Assembly (NCBI GenBank): GCA_960531495.1 | Contig: OY482849.1 | Location: 32,115,236 to 32,179,235 of the forward strand | Origin: Zeus faber | Taxonomy: Eukaryota > Chordata > Actinopteri > Zeiformes > Zeidae | DNA: 64,000 bases | Reading direction: 5' to 3' | Shown here: piece after piece, positions 57,652-64,000 of the stretch | Numbering within the stretch: position 1 is the stretch's first letter | Layout: each line of letters starts with the position of its first letter | Notes under the pieces: model-generated | What the model was told of the DNA's origin: nothing | The model's database searches: none | Seen by the model: only the letters and a program-made list of their open reading frames with translations | Translations under genes and position numbers: made by a program

Positions 57652-60029
57652 TCTTCACAGACATTGCAGGCGTCGCTGGATGCCAGACCCCGCTCCACGG
57701 AGCCGCGCAGGGGGCGTCCCACGAGCAAACGCAGTTTTACGGAGGTACCTAGGGGTCCTTGCGCGCGGGCGGAGGCAGCCGACGCGCCCGCCAGCCCCAC
57801 TCCCCAAACCGACGCTGGGGACGAGCCCCGGTTGAGGAGGCGCACCGTGGTGCGTGGAGTCGCTGGCGGTCAGGAGTCGTGGGAACCAGCCAAAACAAAG
57901 GCCACGTCTTGGTGTGTCTGCGTGACCGTGGGAGGCATTGTGAGGGGGGCTTGAGGCCACCCCGGCAGTGTGCTCCGTGGCGCTTGGGGCTGGGGGACAC
58001 GGGTGCAGCGACTTAACCTTCTGCCATTGAAGAGGTGATCTCCGGGAACAGGAAAAAAAACAAACAAACAAAAAAACAAAAACGTCCAGCCCCATTGAGG
58101 GGCTTTGTTGAGAGGCCCTCGTCGAGTCAGCTGTTAGTCTAGGAACACATCGGTGCCTCGGTAGATTTTCGGGCTTTGGACTGATGGCTTGAGAGAGGTT
58201 ACTCAGCAGCCTTTTTTAGATCATATTTGTGCTTCTGTGGCCTGCTTTAATAGACAGTGACCAAAAGTTTAGAGGATGTGAAGTGAAGGAATAAATAGCC
58301 GCGGTATAAAAAAAATGGTAACTTACATAGGGAGGAATGAAAAGTAAACAAAAAGCCTATTTGCAATCTTTTAACAAAGGGCCCAAACGGAACCTTTGTT
58401 TCCGTTTGGGTCTGCTGGTTATGGCTTATTTAACCAGCAAAATATCTGAAACGGGTGATTTTGTCAAACCGTAATGTTTTATTTGATAGCTTTAACGGTT
58501 TGCTCCAAATAGGCCATAACTGGAGATATGAGTTTCCATCTGTACTGCAGCGCTGAGAGGACTTGTGCTCGTCAGCGTGATTGATCCATGCTCCAAAGCT
58601 CACGCATTGGCTCTTCCCTGGGATGAGAGGAGCACGGTGGGGGATAATGAGGGCAAGAAACGGGGGAGAGAGCAACATAAAAGAGAGGAGGAAGAAATGT
58701 GTCAGCATCCATGTCTTTTCCACAGGGAATTCGCCACACGCTCCTTTTTAAATGAAGTCAATGTACACATGGTACTGTAGAAACAAAGATAACAGATACA
58801 ACACAAACAGATACAATCAGCTCAAGACTTTTTGATATCTAATCAAAAGTGATTAAAGATTGCGGCAGTGCATTTTAAATTACAAAAAAAACAACAATAT
58901 TTCCTCATAAATTCTGCAGAGTCTCCAGCCCTTCCGTTTCTATTAGATCACACCGGTGTCTGCCTAGTGCTTTCCCGTGTTTTTATTCTCCACTTCCTCT
59001 CTCTCCTCCGTGGCCGGGCGGACATGTGCTCTGCACCTCTGCTCCCAGCAGCTGCAGCAGAGCCCTGTGTGGTGCTGAGTGTGGAGCTTGCATACTAATG
59101 CGGCAGGAACAGGGTGTCTCTGAAGGCAGCCTCATGCAGAGAGGACATGGAGACACCATCAGGCGGCCCTGCTCTACCCCGGCTTTCCAGCACAGAGCGA
59201 GGGCTGCGGCAGGAGCACGCAGAGGGAACCCACTGATTTGGTGTATCAGCGGATATATTCTTGGCGAATCAAGGCGTGTGTTATAAGGCGCGGGGATGTG
59301 TCTGTTCTGTACCGGCGGCCACGCTGTGCGATTGTTTTTTGAGTGTACGGTTTTCCGTTTTTTTTTTTTGGTTGTTTTTTTTTTTTGGGCTCCCTAGCGG
59401 TACACAAAGTTGCCCTCACATTTATTCTCATTTGTGCATGGGAGAGATGTGCCGGTGGCATAGCCGTTGCTATGGCGACGGCATGAATGTGAACCTGTTG
59501 TGCGACTGCTGCTGCTGGTGCTGCCGCTGCTGATTTGGAAACACTGTTTACATTTACTACTAAAAAGGGGCTGAAAAGCAGAGGAGAAAAGGCTTTTCTT
59601 AGCCCGCAAAGTGCTATCATGTGCTATCAAGTGAGGTTCCTCCTGGCTATACAAGTGGCACACGGTGGAGAATATCAAGGTTTATCTCAGCGATATTCGA
59701 GGCAACAATGAACAACCACGCTGCACGCAGGTCCTCAAGGCTGAGCTTTGAACACATGCTAAAATTGGATGTGTTCCAACACAAGAGTGAATATATTTCA
59801 CTGCTTTGCTCAACAAAAAGCTCAGACTTCCAGGTCAGCGAGAAGACAGAGAGCAGGAAAGGAAAGGCCCATGGATGGCGGCTCTGTTCTTCTTTACAGG
59901 CTTTGATTAGCTTCATTAGTCCTCGTTCTGCATGGAGGCTTTGTCTCATAAATGCATTTATGTGGCCTTGGCATAAAGCAGACAAAGATAATTATGTTGC
60001 GGAATAACATCTTGCCATATTTTAGTCTC

Positions 60030-60600
60030 GCATCCTTTGCAGCCCAATTTCAGTTGCTTTTATCGGCGATCTCATTCTTTCGGTCACTACCCATCGCACA
60101 TGACCATAGATGAGGGTGGGAACCAAGACCGGTAAATTAAGAGCTTTGCCTCGCAGCTCAGCTCCCTTCTCACCACCACGGTCCAGTACAGCGGTCGCAT
60201 TGCTGCAGCCACCGCACCTATCCACGCCGTCAACCTCCCGATCCCTTTTTACCCTCATTCGCGAGTACGATCCCGAGATACCTGAACTCCTCGGTTTCTC
60301 CGCGGGGTGCCGGGGCTCTCTCTCCGTAATAGGGTGAGGAGCTCCGTGATCGGGAAGGACCTCGGCGTACCACCCCTGGACGCCTCCCTCCCGCCTACTG
60401 CACTTCCAACCGGGAGGAGACTCCCCGGGGCAGACCCAGGACACGCCGGAGAGATGATATCTCTCGGCTGGCCTGGGAACGCCTCGGGATCCCGAGAGGA
60501 AGTTGCCGGGGAAAGGGACGTCTGGGCTGCTGTGTTAGCCCTGCTGCCACCGCGGCCCCGGCCAGGATAAGCGGATTACAAAATGGATGGATGCGGTAGA
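60030..60600 (+). mobile_element. LINE 3' fragment with 5' inversion
   Basis: 60304-60600 is the sense 3' end of a fish LINE reverse-transcriptase ORF (LSLRNRVRSSVI, EEVAGERDVW, LLPPRPRPG) ending in an atggatgg tail. 60030-60302 is the segment that should lie just upstream in the LINE but in reverse orientation: on the minus strand it reads VPTLIYGHVRWVVTERMRSP. The copy is frameshifted and has an internal deletion after SSVIGKDL. The reverse transcriptase family is probably L2/CR1-like; I am less sure of the clade. Confidence 0.75.
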
Positions 60601-60604
60601 TGGA

Positions 60605-63600
60605 TCCTTTGCGGCCAAGGGCTCTGGAGGTTTGGAAGGGGAATGACTTGTGATGCATAGATGGGTGTGACTATGTATCTACATTATTACCTGCGTGATC
60701 TTAGAATAAAAGCACATCAGGTGTGTGGTGAACAAAGAGAATACATCACCTCCCTGGATGCTGCTTCAGATTGGGCTGAATCAGCAGCATCATCTCAATT
60801 TATGAGGGATTCTTCCTCCCATAACTCCAGCCTGGTGTGTGTAGTTGAAGTGCATGGCTTAGTTAAACTCTAGGGCTGTATGTCAATTATTAATTATTAA
60901 TAATGACAGTGAGTGTTCTTTCCCAAAGACAATAGACTCTTCATATGGTATTCAATCATTGGAATACTACATGTTAATAGTGTTGAGAACTTTTTTATTT
61001 GGGGGCTTTTAATTGATATTGTTACCAGCGACAAGTACAATTTTACCTCGCCATTGTTGGCCGGGGCTTATTTTCTGTATTGCTACCGCTTTTGAGTGTA
61101 CATGGCTTCAGTCGAACCAATAGTGGCTTTAATATTTTTAACCAATAATGTTGGTTACCCTCAGACAGCTTTGGAATTGTAATTAGTCCGACTGACAATA
61201 GATATGGATTCATTGATCCACAATGAGTGCACATTGTTATGGCTGTGTATCACATGACTACTGTTCCTGTGGTTTCACTGCTTTCAATTCGAGGCGCTGC
61301 AGGGAAGTCGATAGAACTGCAGGTTGCGGGAAGATGCAGGAAGTTGTCATTGTCACTAAAGCAGTATTCGATGTGTGAGTGTCATAGACGATCAACGTGA
61401 GCAACAACGTGAACGCCGAACAAGGCGGCGCAGATACAAATCGGACGGAATATGGGAGCCACTTCGGATACAGGATGACAGATTCACTGTGTTTGCGTCG
61501 GCATGAATATATGGAACACGTTGAGATTGAGGGGATTGTGCGCGCAGCGTTCTCGTGGCGTACAAGCACGTCACCCTCAGAATAATAAGGCTCTGTAAGG
61601 GTCTGGATTTTCTTTCTGGTTGTGTGCTAAAGGAGACATCAAAACAGAACCCCGGGTGGATTTCGGATGGACGGTGGGCGGGCGGCTGGTCAAACTTCTC
61701 AAAACAGATTTGTTGCACGCATTCTGTTGTGTCGTTGCTGTAACAAGGTCAATTAAACCTGGACAGAGAACACGTTGCAGCTCTACTTTTCCCTTTAGCA
61801 GTGTTGAGATGTGAAAAGAGAGAAAAGAAAAGTGCTGAATTGCCAACTGCTACGGTGGAGCCGGCGGTGTTAGGGAGAACGAGCATTTTCTACTCGGTGA
61901 CACGTCTTTGAGCCAATCAAAGGGTAAAACACACACACAAACTGGGAGGTGCAGGCAGGAGTGGATGCATCCGCCTCTCAGCGCTGCCAGGCTTCCAGCA
62001 ACCCGATGCCAGGTGTCTGAGTCTTATGGCCTCAGCGTGGAAGCAGCGATTACCTTGGCTGTCTCTGCCGATTTAAAAACTAGAGTGCCCAATCTCATGG
62101 TGGTACAGGAAGGGAGCGTGATAAAGGACAAGTAGACTGCATGACGGCTTTCTAGAAACCAAGAAAACAGTATATTATCAGATGTGTGAGTTACCTGGCT
62201 GCAGGCGCATAGAGTTGCCATTCACTTCCAGTGGTTATTCCCAGGCTGGGAATACCCAATAGGACTAGTAGGATGGACTAATATGAGACACTATGATATC
62301 GTGATATTGTGAAATTATGTGGTCGGCGGAGCATTGTACACGTATCCTAACCTAACAAATACATAACCTGCCAGAAAGATGATATTATTGGAATACAGCT
62401 TCCTGCTCACTCGGATGTACGAAACAAATGGAATCATGTCGTGCTTTCACACAACACGTTGTTACGTTATTCTGTTTGTCAAGCTGCGTATTACACATGC
62501 AAATATGCAATAAAATCTGAGAGGGAGCGTCAGCCACATCGCGGGAACCTTTTATCAATGCCGAGTTCTCGTCAAATTCACCCACGGAAGCACATGAAGG
62601 GAGAGGGAAATCAGAGTAATTCTGGTCTATGTTGTTATTATAGCCTCTCAGAGAAATGTGTCTGTTCAAAACGGTAAAACACAACCCGACCCACCCCGCC
62701 CGTCCCGCCCGACGGACGCACACAGACACAGCGATCCGCCGCTCCAGCTCAGTGTGATTATGAGGATGAATGTTCCTTTTTTATGGCTGGGAGGCGGAGT
62801 GGACGCTGGGGCACGGCGGTGTTTACTCTTGGAGAGTGATTCCCTGCACTCTCACCGTGGGAGAGCGACGGAAGGCTGAATATTCCTCTGTGTCGTGGAG
62901 ATAAACCGTGGTTGGAAAAACCTAAGAGCCGGCTGGAAAACAGCCTGAACACACACACGCACGCACGCGCACACACAACGTAGCTACAAGGCCAATGCTT
63001 AATAACAATCTTTTTACACATTTCAAGACAAAATAGTCGTGATCGGTCAAAAAAAATCGGTGTGAATGCGGATTCAGATTACAGCTCGATGGATGACGAT
63101 CGAAGACTGAGAAATGGCTGTCGCTCATTCCGAGCGGGGAGTCTATTCGGAATACGATTGGGAAAGGTGGAAAAGGTGGTCCCTGCTGATGCCCATCAGT
63201 CATAGCGAAGAAATCGGCCAAATCGGGCCAAGCGTGACAGGTGCATTGCAGAGATAGACTCCGGCACGGCAGCCACCGCATCTGCCCTCCCTCCACAAGA
63301 GACTTCTTAAGCAGCAGGTGGATCAGCGTTAGATCATGCACAAATAACCTGTAAATCTGTCACTTCTTTTTTATTATTACGTTGGCACAAATCAGAGGGG
63401 CTTAGAGTACCACGGGCTTATGTGCTCTACGTCAAAGCCAACCTCAGAGGAAAATAAAATATGCCTTTAAACAAGAATTATGGGGGTATTAGACGTAGAA
63501 GAATAAAGCGGCCTCGATTTACATAATTAAGCCTCATGAACAAGTTGTTAATCAGAGAGGCTCGGCTGTGCAGCGGGCCCATCCGAAATTAGTAGAAAGG

Positions 63601-64000
63601 ATCCAAAAGTGTTGACTGCTTTACTTTCCCTTTGTTCGTTCAACCCCGTCGGACGCCCTCAACCTGCCCGGGTCCAAACCGGCGCAGAGAGAGCAGAACG
63701 GGGTACCGGTCGATAACCACGTTCGATCTTTTACATTAGCATCGTCGAAGCGCCCTTTTCAATCCACATGCGCCTGGGCTGCTTCCTACGGCACGATCCT
63801 GTCTCCGAATCAGGGAGTGATGGTTAACAATGATGAGCACGTAGCCCTTGCTCAACGTCCCAGTTGATTAAGCCCGTTGTGTAATGGGCTTCCAGCCAGA
63901 GCCGCAGGCTGTGCCACCCCAACGAATCACTGACACTGAGCTGGTACGCAGATAATCTACCCGGCCGGGATTGAAAAAACACATTGGTAATCTCTGAGGA
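60605..64000. other. Non-coding, no gene recognised
   Basis: No exon, RNA gene or long repeat recognised. Parts of 63480-63600 are AT-balanced with attaa cores and could be conserved non-coding sequence. Confidence 0.4.

Larger units (their letters stand above)
56530..60025. other. Non-coding, no gene recognised
   Basis: Contains two inverted repeats (57274-57332, 57566-57651) and a short hairpin (58382-58410, arms cccaaacggaa/ttccgtttggg). No exon recognised. Confidence 0.45.

Overview
This window is vertebrate nuclear DNA, almost certainly from a teleost fish. Genes have many short exons with GT-AG introns. Intergenic DNA is full of CA/TG, GA/CT and ATT microsatellites, and fish-type hAT, SINE-like and LINE repeats are present. 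All exon limits given here were worked out by hand from splice signals, reading phase and homology.

Layout: (1) 170-19508, minus strand: a very large extended synaptotagmin gene (esyt1-like), entered at its first coding exon and still open at the left edge. I can place 44 coding exons in phase, 1,579 residues: acidic N-terminus, membrane hairpin, SMP lipid-transfer domain, seven complete C2 domains and the start of an eighth. A C2-pair-plus-linker cassette has been duplicated several times. A hAT transposon with an intact 8-bp target duplication sits in one intron. (2) 21087-22833, minus: zc3h10 with three CCCH zinc fingers; its non-coding leader exons extend to about 24.3 kb. ZC3H10 and ESYT1 are also neighbours in human, which supports both names. 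(3) 24901-26014: a fold-back (inverted-repeat) element between the divergent zc3h10 and dnajb9 promoters. (4) 26305-27242, plus: dnajb9-like ER J-protein, two coding exons. (5) 28266-32744, plus: a PX-BAR sorting nexin of the SNX5/6/32 type, about 14 coding exons. (6) 32.9-64 kb: no recognisable protein-coding gene; microsatellites, minisatellites, two copies of a B-box-bearing SINE-like repeat in opposite orientation, a 5'-inverted LINE fragment, a perfect 25-bp hairpin, and a CpG-rich block at 54.8-56.15 kb followed by a good splice donor that could be the first exon of a transcript leading out of the window.

Functional theme: E-Syt1 (ER-plasma membrane tether and lipid transfer), DnaJB9 (ER lumenal co-chaperone) and the sorting nexin (endosomal membrane remodelling) are all membrane-system proteins, but nothing in the sequence shows they are co-regulated. 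The most unusual biology is the expanded C2 array of the E-Syt, its lengthening acidic linkers, and an apparent GT-to-GC donor change in the youngest-looking linker.
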